From Verrucomicrobiota bacterium (GTDB lineage Bacteria > Verrucomicrobiota > Verrucomicrobiia > Opitutales > Opitutaceae), in the NCBI GenBank assembly GCA_016235555.1, contig JACRKC010000091.1, positions 1 to 38,155 on the forward strand: a DNA stretch of 38,155 nucleotides. Direction: 5' to 3'. A model generated the notes under the pieces. That model was not told where the DNA came from. It worked only from the letters and a program-made list of their open reading frames with translations, and searched no databases. This document shows, piece after piece, positions 19,042-27,672 of this stretch. The number at the start of each line of letters is the position of its first letter. Positions within the stretch are counted from its first letter, which is position 1. Position numbers and translations under genes: made by a program.

Positions 19042-21441
19042 ATGAAGAAAACCTCGAATCCCCGGCACGCCCTCGCGTTTGCCGTTTGCACGCTCGCCTT
19101 GACCGGCGGCGTTTCGGCGTTCGGCCAAACCGGCTCCGCCACCAAGGAAGAAACCGTCCAGCTGCCGCAGTTCAACGTCAGCGAAAACCGCTCCAATCCT
19201 TACCAGTCCCGCCAAGCCCTCTCGGCCTCGCGCATCGCCGTCCAGTTGATGGACATTCCGCAGACGCTGTCGGTCGTGCCGAAGGAGTTCCTCGAGGACG
19301 CCCAGGGCATGCGCATGCTCGACGCCGCGAAATACGTCACGCCGGTGCAGGAAAACACCCTGCCGTTCGGCGGTGATCGCTACACCATCCGCGGCTTCAC
19401 CGTGTCCGCCGAATTCATCGACGGCACCAACATCTCCGGCGCCGACGGCTACTCGACCTCGCAACAGCCCTACAACATCGAGCGCATCGAGGTCATCAAG
19501 GGCCCCAACGCCATCCTCGTCCCCGGCGGCTCCCCCGGCGGCGTGATGAACCCGATCACCAAATCGCCCCTCGCCCACAACACCGGCAGCATCACCCTCG
19601 AGCTCGCCCAATACGCGTCGAACGCCGTCAGCTTCGACGCCAATCGCGTGCTCACCGCCGACGGCAAGGGCGCCGCCCGCCTCGTGTTCGCCGCGTGGAA
19701 GACCGACTACTACGTCCGCGACCAGGTGCGCAACGGCTACGAGGTCTCGCCGTCGTTCTCCTACCAGCTCTCGCCCGCGCACAAACTCACGCTCAAGGCC
19801 GACTTCATGCAGAACCGCGAGACCAACCTCGGCGGCCTCCCGCTCGACCCCACCGTCGGCGGCACCATGAACGCCCAGACCGCCCGCGGCCTGCCGCGCG
19901 ACTGGCAGTTCGGCAACGAGATCGACCGCCGCCATCGCGCCACCGAGCGCGGCAGCTTCGAGTTGCTCTCCACCCTCGGTTCGCACGTCACGTCCCGCCT
20001 CTTCGGCATGGCCGATCACGTCCGCCGCATCGACGTCGGCGGCACCAGCGCGGCCATCAGCGGCGCCGGCGGCGGCAGCCGCAATCCCAACACCGGCTAC
20101 TACGAACCCGGCATCAACTGGAACACCGCCGCCTACAACGCCGCCCCCGGCGTCACCCTCGTCGGCACGTCCGTCCCCGTCACCGATCCGTCGACCTGGG
20201 TCTACACCCGCAACAACGGCGCCAACGACCTCGAATACACCGAGGCTCACATCAAAAACGACTACGCGATCCTCTTCGAACAGCCGCTCTTCAAGTCCAC
20301 CACGATCACGGGCTACGCCGGCAACATCTCGAAGGTCCGCTGGATCTCCCCCACCCCCGCCGCGCGTCCGTCCGTGCCGGCCAACAACCTCTCGTCCATC
20401 ACCTACCCGCACTACGTCTTCAATAAACCCACGCCCGGCTTCACCACCGACAACCGCGGCATCGACCGCACCGGCAAGCAGAGCGACCTCCAGGTCTTCG
20501 CCTACGAGACCCTCGGCTTCTGGCAGGACCGCCTGCAACTCTCCGGCGGCGTCTCCCGCTTCTTCGGCGTGCTCAGCCGCACCGACAGCACCGGCACCGC
20601 GGTCGTTGCGTCGCTGCCCAACTCCCCCGCCTACAACCTCACCTGCAACGCCACCTCGTTCGGCGTCGTCGTGAAGCCCACGAAGGAAGTGTCCGTGTTC
20701 TACAGCCGCAACACCACCGGCGGCGCGCTGCCCGGCTCGCTCAACGCCGGCGTCACCGATCCCAACGCCAAGCTCGCCGAGGGCGGCCAGAAGGAATACG
20801 GCCTCAAGACCGAACTGCTCGGCGGCAAGCTCACCGGCTCCGTCGCCTACTTCGACATCGCGCAATCCAACTACGCCGTCACCAACAGCGAATACTACTC
20901 GCTCGTCGCCGCCGGCCGCCTCGCCGAGGCCGCCGCCCTCCCACAGGCGCTCTACATGAACCTCAAGTCCAAGGGCTGGGAGTTCGAAGGCTCGTGGGCC
21001 GTCAACAAGAGCCTCACCTTCCTCGGCAACTACACTTCCGTGAAGATCCGCCAGCCGATCACCGACGTCCGCCTCCGCGGCGTGCCGGATCGCTCCTGGG
21101 GCCTGTTCGCCGACTACCGCTTCAACGAGGGCGCGCTGCGCGGCTTCGGTGTCAACGTCGGCATCGACAACAAGAGTGACGTCGCCGGCGAAAACGCCAC
21201 CGGCTACACCACCACCCGCCCGCTGCCCAACGGCAAATTCGTCGCCAACCAGCCGTCCTTCCTCGTCGCCGGCCGCACTGTGACCAACGTCACCTTCAAC
21301 TACCGGCAGAAGAACTGGAGCGCCTCCATCTCGATTCTCAACGCGCTCGACGAGGAATACATCCTCGCCGCCGGCAGCCGCACGTCCGTCGTCGTCGGCA
21401 CCCCGCGCAACTGGAAGTCGTCCGTCACCTACAAGTTCTGA
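19042..21441 (+). CDS. TonB-dependent outer-membrane receptor 2 (siderophore-receptor-like)
   Basis: A 799-residue receptor with a signal peptide (about 1-29, ending SAFGQ) and a TonB-box-like segment (EETVQLPQFNVSENRS). The plug has IPQTLSVVPKEFLEDAQGMRMLDAAKYVTPV, YTIRGF and IERIEVIKGPNAILVPGGSPGGVMN, the pattern of FhuA/FecA-type ferric-siderophore receptors (TIGR01783-like). The barrel ends in SVTYKF. The start at 19042 gives the signal peptide; the longer frame does not. An AraC-family regulator follows, a common arrangement for siderophore uptake genes. The substrate is not determinable. Confidence 0.93.
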   Translation: MKKTSNPRHALAFAVCTLALTGGVSAFGQTGSATKEETVQLPQFNVSENRSNPYQSRQALSASRIAVQLMDIPQTLSVVPKEFLEDAQGMRMLDAAKYVTPVQENTLPFGGDRYTIRGFTVSAEFIDGTNISGADGYSTSQQPYNIERIEVIKGPNAILVPGGSPGGVMNPITKSPLAHNTGSITLELAQYASNAVSFDANRVLTADGKGAARLVFAAWKTDYYVRDQVRNGYEVSPSFSYQLSPAHKLTLKADFMQNRETNLGGLPLDPTVGGTMNAQTARGLPRDWQFGNEIDRRHRATERGSFELLSTLGSHVTSRLFGMADHVRRIDVGGTSAAISGAGGGSRNPNTGYYEPGINWNTAAYNAAPGVTLVGTSVPVTDPSTWVYTRNNGANDLEYTEAHIKNDYAILFEQPLFKSTTITGYAGNISKVRWISPTPAARPSVPANNLSSITYPHYVFNKPTPGFTTDNRGIDRTGKQSDLQVFAYETLGFWQDRLQLSGGVSRFFGVLSRTDSTGTAVVASLPNSPAYNLTCNATSFGVVVKPTKEVSVFYSRNTTGGALPGSLNAGVTDPNAKLAEGGQKEYGLKTELLGGKLTGSVAYFDIAQSNYAVTNSEYYSLVAAGRLAEAAALPQALYMNLKSKGWEFEGSWAVNKSLTFLGNYTSVKIRQPITDVRLRGVPDRSWGLFADYRFNEGALRGFGVNVGIDNKSDVAGENATGYTTTRPLPNGKFVANQPSFLVAGRTVTNVTFNYRQKNWSASISILNALDEEYILAAGSRTSVVVGTPRNWKSSVTYKF

Positions 21442-21461
21442 GCGAAACGTGGCAGTCGGTC

Positions 21462-21531
21462 GTAGCAGCCGACGTGAGGAGGCTGGAGCAAGGTCGCTCG
21501 CACCCGCCAGCCTCGTTACCTCGGCTGCTAC
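21462..21531. repeat. Family C palindromic repeat, copy C2
   Basis: Begins gtagcagccgacgtgaggag and ends ttacctcggctgctac. Only the central loop differs strongly from the copy at 13463-13533. Confidence 0.9.
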
Positions 21532-21611
21532 GACGTCGCGCGAGTTTCTCCTGCCACGCTCCGCCGAGGTAGGGCCGGTCAGAGACCGGCCTCCTTTCCT
21601 CCGCATCACCC

Positions 21612-21635
21612 AGGCCGGCCCGCGCCGGCCTTTTT
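21612..21635 (+). terminator. Intrinsic terminator after TonB receptor 2
   Basis: Perfect 8-bp stem aggccggc/gccggcct with loop ccgc, followed immediately by ttttt. Oriented to end transcription of the receptor gene. Confidence 0.8.
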
Positions 21636-21745
21636 CGTAAACGCGCACCGCCACATTGCCTGCGCGGTCTGACTGGCAGGCACGCCGCCCCGTTGCCGCG
21701 CCGCTCCCGGCCCGCACGCTGCCCGCCAACCCCTCTGCGTTACCC

Positions 21746-22612
21746 ATGCTGCGCTACTACGCCAACGGCCGCATCCGCTGGAAAAACCGGATGCTCTGCA
21801 ACACCCGCACAAATTGGGAATTCTATGCCGTGATCGACGGCCGCTGCGGCCCGATCTTTCGCGACGGCGAGCCGGCGGCGCTGAGCGAAAAGACGCTCTG
21901 GGTCTTCGCCCCCGAATGTTCCCACGCCTGGGCCGACGACGGACATCATCGGTTCCACCGTCTCGCCTTCCACTTCGGCAGCGTGCCCTACCCGCTCGAC
22001 GAAATCGTCCGCGCCCGCGGCTGGTTCGCCAAGAAACTCACCGACGCCGACGTCGCCCGCCTCCGCCAGATCGCCACCGAACTCGAGCCGCACTTCGTGC
22101 AGCCGAACCTCCTCAGCCCGCTCTGCTTCAAAGGCCGCCTGATGGACCTCGCCGCGCTCGCCCTCGCCGATCACGCCGCCGCCCAGCCTCCCACCCTCTC
22201 CGACCTCGGCAGCTTCAAGGTCGAGCGCGCCCTCTCGTGGTATGCCGAGCACCTCGCGCGCAACCCCTCGGTGAAAGAGGTCGCCGATGCCGTGCACATC
22301 TCCACGAGCCATCTGCGCCGGCTCTTCTGGCAGGTGCGCAAGACGAGCCCCAAGGCGGCGTTTCAAAACGTCCGCCTCGACAAGGCCAACGAACTCATGG
22401 GCCGCACCGCGCACACGCTCGAAGACGTCGCCCGCGACTGCGGCTTCGCCAGCGCGAGCCACCTGTGCCGCGACTACAAACGCGTCCACCACTTCACGCC
22501 CACGCACTGGCGCAAACGCCTGATCGCGAGCTTCGACAAACCGCTCCCGCCCGGCGTGGTCCCCGTCCGCGAATTCAGCGCGAAGCCCACCGAGCGCACG
22601 ATGAGCGCGTGA
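21746..22612 (+). CDS. AraC-family transcriptional regulator
   Basis: A 288-residue regulator. The N-terminal half (1-150) is a cupin-like sensor region (NWEFYAVIDGRCGP, WVFAPECSHAWADDG, HRLAFHFG), resembling the arabinose-binding type fold. The C-terminal half (about 170-260) carries two helix-turn-helix motifs: NPSVKEVADAVHISTSHLRRLFW and HTLEDVARDCGFASASHLCRDYK, ending FTPTHWRKR. The ATG at 21746 precedes a sensible N-terminus; 30 further in-frame residues upstream are Arg/Pro-rich and unlikely to be used. Its position after TonB receptor 2 suggests it controls that gene or a neighbour, but a terminator lies between them. Confidence 0.9.
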   Translation: MLRYYANGRIRWKNRMLCNTRTNWEFYAVIDGRCGPIFRDGEPAALSEKTLWVFAPECSHAWADDGHHRFHRLAFHFGSVPYPLDEIVRARGWFAKKLTDADVARLRQIATELEPHFVQPNLLSPLCFKGRLMDLAALALADHAAAQPPTLSDLGSFKVERALSWYAEHLARNPSVKEVADAVHISTSHLRRLFWQVRKTSPKAAFQNVRLDKANELMGRTAHTLEDVARDCGFASASHLCRDYKRVHHFTPTHWRKRLIASFDKPLPPGVVPVREFSAKPTERTMSA

Positions 22613-22709
22613 GGCCCGGCGCGCCTGCGCTGCTCCGGGCCAATCCCATCATTCTCGACCACCGCTCAGCCGGAACCGTGCAGTCGCAGATGCGATTAGA
22701 TCGAGGTGG

Positions 22710-22735
22710 AGCGCGTTGCCCCCAACGCGCTTTTT
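22710..22735 (+). terminator. Intrinsic terminator after the AraC-type gene
   Basis: Perfect 9-bp stem agcgcgttg/caacgcgct with loop cccc, followed by tttt. It may itself belong to a repeat, since gtgggag arms follow directly. Confidence 0.7.
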
Positions 22736-22835
22736 GTGGGAGAGGCTTTGTGCCCCGACGAGTCGCGGGGTAAACCCGCTCCCACCTTCAAATCAGCGCG
22801 TTGCGGTCAACCCGCCCCACCTCACCGGCACGCTT

Positions 22836-22952
22836 GGGCGCAAAATCACTTTCTTGCACTACGGAGGGGCGCTTTTCCAAGCGCCCAAGCTCGGCGGTTG
22901 AAAACCGCCGCTCCGTCGCTCTCTCCGGACTGCAAGAAACTGATCTGCGCCC
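22836..22952 (+). repeat. Family B palindromic repeat, copy B3
   Basis: Inner hairpins gggcgcttttccaagcgccc and ggcggttgaaaaccgcc, ends gggcgcaaaatcactttctt and caagaaactgatctgcgccc. It is over 90% identical to the reverse complement of the copy at 10096-10211 and lies 12 bp from a family A copy. Confidence 0.9.
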
Positions 22953-22964
22953 GGCACGCTTGGG

Positions 22965-23103
22965 GTGTGACTCAAACTGAGGCTAGCGATTTGTAGCGGC
23001 GGTCTATGACCGCCGTCGAAGCACGGCTGGCGGTTCGTCGGCGGTCACAGACCGCCGCTACAGCCAGGGCCCTCGGAAACCGACCTCAGTTCGGGCTACA
23101 CCC
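22965..23103 (+). repeat. Family A palindromic repeat, copy A5
   Basis: Left end gtgtgactcaaactgaggct and right end cgacctcagttcgggctaca, with the gcggcggtctatgaccgccg core. It is the inverted partner of the copy at 18716-18853, and the pair brackets the TonB receptor 2/AraC segment. Confidence 0.92.
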
Positions 23104-23191
23104 GCATGCTTCCATCGCCACAATCCGGGTTTGAAAACCGCCGTATTCGTGCGAGAAGTATCCCCGCGTCAGCCTGCTGGCTCCCCGAGCC

Positions 23192-26100
23192 ATGAATCTT
23201 TTCCGCCGCCTCCTCCTCGCGTTCGCCGCCCTCGCCGGTGGCGCCGCTACCGCGCTCGCCTTCAACGGCCACGTCGTCACCGAGGGCCCGCTCAAGCTCA
23301 CACTCTCGGACATCCCGACCGTCACCGCTTTCGACACGCCGCAGGCGTGCACGGCCACCTTCGCCAACTCGGGCAACATCCCGCTCGCCGTCACCGCCCA
23401 ACTCACCGGTCTCGTCGACACCTGCCGCGCCGTCGGCGAAACCACGCGCCAGCTCACCATCCCCGCGAAGGGCCAGCTCACCGCCACGTTTCAATTCGCC
23501 TGCGGCCCCGGCACCTACTCGGCGCACTACCCGCTGCACGTGCGCGCGTCGTTCAATCCCGGCGGCCAGCCGCTCACCGCCGTCGCGATTCAGGTTTTCC
23601 AGACTGACTTCTCCGCGCTCCAACTCGCTCAGGCCAAATCCGCCGAACTTCCCGTCCACGCCGTCCCGGCCGCCGGCGCCTTCGCCCTCGCGAGCCTGAA
23701 GACCCAGCGCATCGCCTGGTCCTACCTCGGACAGCCGGCCGCCACTCTGCCCGTCGGCTGGACCGGCTCCGACGCCGCTTCCGGCACCAACTTCGCCCGC
23801 ACCTCCGTCGCACGCGGCGGCGTGTCGCGCTCCACGCTCACCCTGCATCCGCCCTACCGCCCGCGCGCCGGCACCGCGCTCATCGAGCAGCGCCTCAAGC
23901 TCCCAACCTCGACACCGATCCGCCTCAATTTCTTCAACGCCATCCGCGACAGCACGCCGCAGGAGGGCAAGAGCGACGGCGTCACGTTCCGCGTCTGGGT
24001 CGGCGAGCAAAAACTTTTCGAGCAACACACCGACGCCAAGACGTGGACGCCCGGCGAGGCCGACCTCAGCGCGTTCGCCGGCCGCGAGATTATCCTCCGT
24101 CTCGAAAGCCACCCCGGCCCGAAGAACAACACCACGTGCGACTCCAGCTACTGGGGCGATCCCGTCATCACCGTCGGCGCCCCGCCGCCGCAACTGACCG
24201 CCGAAGCCAAGGCCGCGCTCGTCACCCGCGCGCGTGCGCTGCTCGACGGCTCCGCGTCCGCCGCCGCGGATTCGCGGGTCTACGCCCTCGAAGGCGATTG
24301 CCGCGCCGCCTTCGTCCTCGGTCCCAACGGTCTCGCCGATGGCGTGATCGCCTTCGGCGACGCCCGCCGCCAGCTGCTCTTCGACGGCTTGCACCTCGCG
24401 TTGCGCGATCATGTCGTCGGCGCTTGGCCTTCCGCCGCGATTGTCGAATCCGTCCGGCTCGACCGGAACGCCACCGGCGCGGATCAAATCATCCACCGCG
24501 TGCGCGTGGCCGACGCGACCCTCACGCTCACCCTCACCGCGTGGGCCGAGGGCCCCGCGCTCCGCCTCAAGGTCGAAAGCGCCGACGCCATCACCGGCCT
24601 CGGCCTCAGCCCCGCCGATCAGCGCGCGCTCCGCGTCTACTACGGCCACGGCTACTGCATCGTCGATCCCACCGCTTTCCGCGCCACTGCCGGCGGGCAC
24701 AACCTTTCCACGAGCCACGTCGGCTTCGATTTCGCCGGCGGCGTCTCGCTGCTCACCGCGAGCGATACCCCGCCGGACCACTTGCAGGTCGACCCCGCTC
24801 GCCGTCTCTACCAACTCCACACGCACCCCGACGCCACGCTCACCTTCGTCCCGGGTTTTGCCGGTGCACTCGATTGCGCGATCCGTTACCGCCCCCTGTC
24901 CGACAAAGTCGCCGCCGCCGGCGTCACGAAAAAAGTCGGACGCTTCGTCTTCGACCTCTGGGGCGGCCGCTACGCCGACCACACCAAGCGCCTCAGCCGC
25001 TGCCTCGACTACGGCCTGACCAACTCCCTCGCCGTCATCCACACGTGGCAACGCTGGGGCTACGACTACCGCCTGCCCGACGTATTTCCGCCCCTGCCCT
25101 CGCTCGGCACGCTCGAAGAGCTGCGCGAGTTCGGCCGCTTCTGCACCTCGCGCGGCGTGCTCTGGGGACTCCACGACAACTACATCGATCTCTACCCCGA
25201 CGCGACCGGCTTCAGCTACGACCACATCACCTTCACGCCCGACGGCAAACCGCGCCGGGCCTGGCTCAACGAAGGCCGCGACGCCCAGAGCTACCAGTTC
25301 CGCCCCGATCGCATCCAACCCTTCCTCACGCGCAACCTCGATCTCTACGTCCCCGCGCTGCACCCGACCGCGTCGTTCGTCGACGTGTTTTCCTCGATCA
25401 ACACCTTCGATTTCTACGACCGCACCGGCCGCTTTCACTCGAAACGCGAAACGCAGCGCGCCTGGGGCGAGGCCTTCGCCTCCATCCGCGATGCCTGCGG
25501 CGACCACGCCCCCACCATCAGCGAAGCCGGCAGCGATCACCTCATCGGCTGGCTCGACGGCGCCGACGCCCAGTTCATGCAGCTCGGCTCAAAATCCGAA
25601 CGCTTCCACAACGTCGTCAGCGCCCGCGACTGGGATCGCGTCCCGTGGTTCGACGCCGTCCATCACACGCGTTTCAGCCTGCACGGCGTGGGCTACTCCG
25701 ATCGCTACCAAGGCGGCGCCAGCCGCGAAGAACACGGCATCGAGAGCGACGATTACCTCAGTGCAGAACTGCTGACCGGCCACGCCCTCATGATCGACGC
25801 GCCCGGCGGCGTCCGCGGGGCCGTGCGCAAATACTGGCTCGCCCAGGATTTCATCGCGAGCATCGCCCGCGACGATATCTATCGCGTCGAGTTCGCCGGC
25901 GGCGACATCCACCGCCTCATCGTCACGTGGCGCTCCGGTGCGCGCGTCTGGATCAACCGCGGCGACACCGACTGGGAGGTCGCCGATCGCACGCTGCCGC
26001 AATTCGGTTTCCTCGCGCTCAACGGCGACATCGAGTGCAGCGTCGAGCGTTTCGGCGATGCGATCGCCGAGCGCGCCCGCTCGCCCGGCAAGAGTTACTT

Positions 26101-26869
26101 CAACAGCCGCGTCTTCAACCCCGCCGCCCCGCTCGCCCTCACGCCCGTCGCCGAACAGCTCGACTATCTCGGCGGCCGCCGCTTCCGCCTCGTCTCCTCG
26201 TGGGCCGTCGACCGCCCCGTGCCGAAGGACTACGCCATCACCTACTACTTCTCCCGCACCACCCCCGGCCGTCGCGCCCTCACGGAATTTGCCGGCGGCG
26301 GCACCCCCGCCGTCCCGACGAGCCAGTGGCGCCGGCGCATCACCGTCGGCGCCGACTGGACCATCACGATGCCCGACGACCTGCCGCTCGGCGGATACGA
26401 GATCCTCGTCACGCTGCACGATCCGCGCAACCGCAACGCCCGCCAGCGCCTCCTCGGCGACGAGGACAACCGCCGCCGCTACTCCCTCGGCAAAATCGTC
26501 GTCGAAAGCACTGACAAGAAAACCGTCTCCAACATCCGCCTCGTCCCGCCCGTGTCACCCGTCGTCCCGTCCGCCCGCTTCGTGGCCAACACCCGCGCCG
26601 TCGACTTCAGCGCCACCAAGACCACCGGCGCCTTCCGCTGCGAACTCGCCGCCAGTCAGATCATCCTCACCCCGCTCCCCGACGGCGATCCCTTCCCGGT
26701 CACACTCCGCCTTGAACGTCTGCTCGGCCGCCCCGCCACCGTCGCCGGCATCGAGCGCCTCGATGCCAAGGGCACGCCGCTCGGCGATGTGCCCTTCACC
26801 GCGCACGGCGACGAGATCACGTTCACGACCGCGAACAACGTCTTCGCCTACCGCCTCAGCCTGCGCTGA
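23192..26869 (+). CDS. Large secreted protein, candidate novel glycoside hydrolase
   Basis: A 1225-residue protein with a signal peptide (1-23, ending ALAF). I do not recognise a named family with confidence. Visible parts are: an N-terminal immunoglobulin-like region (25-140); a jelly-roll-like module (about 215-330) with IRDSTPQEGKSDGVTFRVWV and CDSSYWGDPVI, resembling carbohydrate-binding modules of secreted enzymes; a beta-rich region (350-570); and a probable TIM barrel (about 580-910) starting GRFVFDLWGGRYADH. Candidate catalytic acids in the barrel are D731 (SFVDVFSS) and E778 (TISEAGSDH), with HDNYIDLYPD and WLDGADAQF nearby. The tail (920-1225) is beta-rich. The layout resembles DUF5696/GH101-like hydrolases. 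It precedes the GH95 gene on the same strand, which fits glycan degradation. The function is inference. Confidence 0.85.
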   Translation: MNLFRRLLLAFAALAGGAATALAFNGHVVTEGPLKLTLSDIPTVTAFDTPQACTATFANSGNIPLAVTAQLTGLVDTCRAVGETTRQLTIPAKGQLTATFQFACGPGTYSAHYPLHVRASFNPGGQPLTAVAIQVFQTDFSALQLAQAKSAELPVHAVPAAGAFALASLKTQRIAWSYLGQPAATLPVGWTGSDAASGTNFARTSVARGGVSRSTLTLHPPYRPRAGTALIEQRLKLPTSTPIRLNFFNAIRDSTPQEGKSDGVTFRVWVGEQKLFEQHTDAKTWTPGEADLSAFAGREIILRLESHPGPKNNTTCDSSYWGDPVITVGAPPPQLTAEAKAALVTRARALLDGSASAAADSRVYALEGDCRAAFVLGPNGLADGVIAFGDARRQLLFDGLHLALRDHVVGAWPSAAIVESVRLDRNATGADQIIHRVRVADATLTLTLTAWAEGPALRLKVESADAITGLGLSPADQRALRVYYGHGYCIVDPTAFRATAGGHNLSTSHVGFDFAGGVSLLTASDTPPDHLQVDPARRLYQLHTHPDATLTFVPGFAGALDCAIRYRPLSDKVAAAGVTKKVGRFVFDLWGGRYADHTKRLSRCLDYGLTNSLAVIHTWQRWGYDYRLPDVFPPLPSLGTLEELREFGRFCTSRGVLWGLHDNYIDLYPDATGFSYDHITFTPDGKPRRAWLNEGRDAQSYQFRPDRIQPFLTRNLDLYVPALHPTASFVDVFSSINTFDFYDRTGRFHSKRETQRAWGEAFASIRDACGDHAPTISEAGSDHLIGWLDGADAQFMQLGSKSERFHNVVSARDWDRVPWFDAVHHTRFSLHGVGYSDRYQGGASREEHGIESDDYLSAELLTGHALMIDAPGGVRGAVRKYWLAQDFIASIARDDIYRVEFAGGDIHRLIVTWRSGARVWINRGDTDWEVADRTLPQFGFLALNGDIECSVERFGDAIAERARSPGKSYFNSRVFNPAAPLALTPVAEQLDYLGGRRFRLVSSWAVDRPVPKDYAITYYFSRTTPGRRALTEFAGGGTPAVPTSQWRRRITVGADWTITMPDDLPLGGYEILVTLHDPRNRNARQRLLGDEDNRRRYSLGKIVVESTDKKTVSNIRLVPPVSPVVPSARFVANTRAVDFSATKTTGAFRCELAASQIILTPLPDGDPFPVTLRLERLLGRPATVAGIERLDAKGTPLGDVPFTAHGDEITFTTANNVFAYRLSLR

Positions 26870-27003
26870 GTCGCGTCCGACATAGCGGCCGACGTAAGGA
26901 GGCCGGCCACTGAGTAGCGCCGGCTTCCAGCGCGTCCATCACACTTCTTGTGAAGATCTTTTTCACAGAGCACCTGACGCGGCTCTGCCACAACCGCGAT
27001 TTG

Positions 27004-27072
27004 AACAGGAAGGCCGGGAAGATCGGAATGAGCAGCAACTGGATTCTTCCCGTCCTTTCCGACCTTCCTGTT
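27004..27072. repeat. AACAGGAAGG-type palindrome, copy 1
   Basis: aacaggaaggccgggaag is mirrored by ctttccgaccttcctgtt with mismatches. A second copy is at 27442-27512. Confidence 0.85.
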
Positions 27073-27169
27073 GAGATGTTCTGTTCGAGCTGCGCGACCC
27101 TCCGGCGCTGGCATTCAGATACACCTCGCATGGCTCCGCCGCACCCGAAGGTTCCAGCCCGAGACCGTG

Positions 27170-27247
27170 GACCGCGGATTGCGCTGATGGCGCGGACAAA
27201 CTGATCGCGCGCCAAAGCCATCCGTGAAATCCGCGCAATCCGCGGTC
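27170..27247. repeat. Element bounded by perfect 15-bp inverted repeats
   Basis: gaccgcggattgcgc at 27170-27184 is mirrored exactly by gcgcaatccgcggtc at 27233-27247. Confidence 0.85.
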
Positions 27248-27441
27248 AAAACTTTGTCGGCGGAGGCATGGTTCAATATCCCGCGGCGTGTCCGAGGGAA
27301 GCCTCGCACAAAAAGGACGATTCTCAGGGACAGAACGCCGACACTGAGGGCACGGTGCCAAACATCCTGCCTTCCTCCGTGGTCTCCGTGTCTGGGCTCT
27401 GTAATACAATGGTGGTGAATCGCGCAGAACGAACAAGATCT

Positions 27442-27512
27442 TGGAACAGGAAGGTCGGGAAGGACGGGAAGGCGCCAGTGTCCGACCTTTCCGCTCTTCC
27501 CGGCCTTCCTGT
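27442..27512. repeat. AACAGGAAGG-type palindrome, copy 2
   Basis: gaacaggaaggtcgggaag is mirrored by cttcccggccttcctgttc, about 440 bp from copy 1 and in the same arrangement. Confidence 0.87.
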
Positions 27513-27672
27513 TCAATTCATTTGGTTGCGGCTCCGCCGCGCTAGGCCCTCTGTGACTCATGCCTTGGTCCACTCCGAGTGCGCTTCATCCGGCTCAGCA
27601 CGCCCCACGGAAATTCACCCGCTCCGTTCGCAGGTTGACGGCACCGCCGCGCCACCGTGCGCTTGAGCCATC

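Larger units (their letters stand above)
21442..21745. other. Intergenic region between TonB receptor 2 and the AraC-type gene
   Basis: About 304 bp with a family C repeat (21462-21531), a gccggtcagagaccggc hairpin near 21575 and a strong terminator hairpin at 21612-21635. The terminator separates transcription of the receptor from the regulator. Confidence 0.75.
22613..23191. other. 579-bp gap with consecutive repeats
   Basis: No gene. In order: a terminator hairpin (22710-22735), a gtgggag...ctcccac palindrome (22736-22785), a family B repeat (22836-22952) and a family A repeat (22965-23103). The repeats abut each other, leaving about 90 bp before the next start for a promoter. Confidence 0.8.
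26870..27672. other. 803-bp gap made largely of palindromic repeats
   Basis: No convincing gene; short frames here are Arg-rich shadows. Contents: a family C-like half element (about 26881-26925), a palindrome at 27004-27072, a perfect 15-bp inverted repeat bounding 27170-27247, a stretch of ctccgtggtctccgtgtctg character near 27377-27400, and a second palindrome of the 27004 family at 27442-27512. Confidence 0.75.

Noticed and set aside
19036-21747. A 903-residue minus-strand open frame
   Set aside because: Antisense to TonB receptor 2, Gly/Val/Ala/Glu-rich with no domain.
18716-23103. Composite transposon bounded by the inverted family A copies
   Set aside because: No transposase or target-site duplication is visible, and other copies of the same repeat occur singly; kept only as an inversion candidate.
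26870-27672. Possible CRISPR array
   Set aside because: The repeated units are palindromes of different families with irregular spacing, not short direct repeats with uniform spacers, and no cas genes are present.
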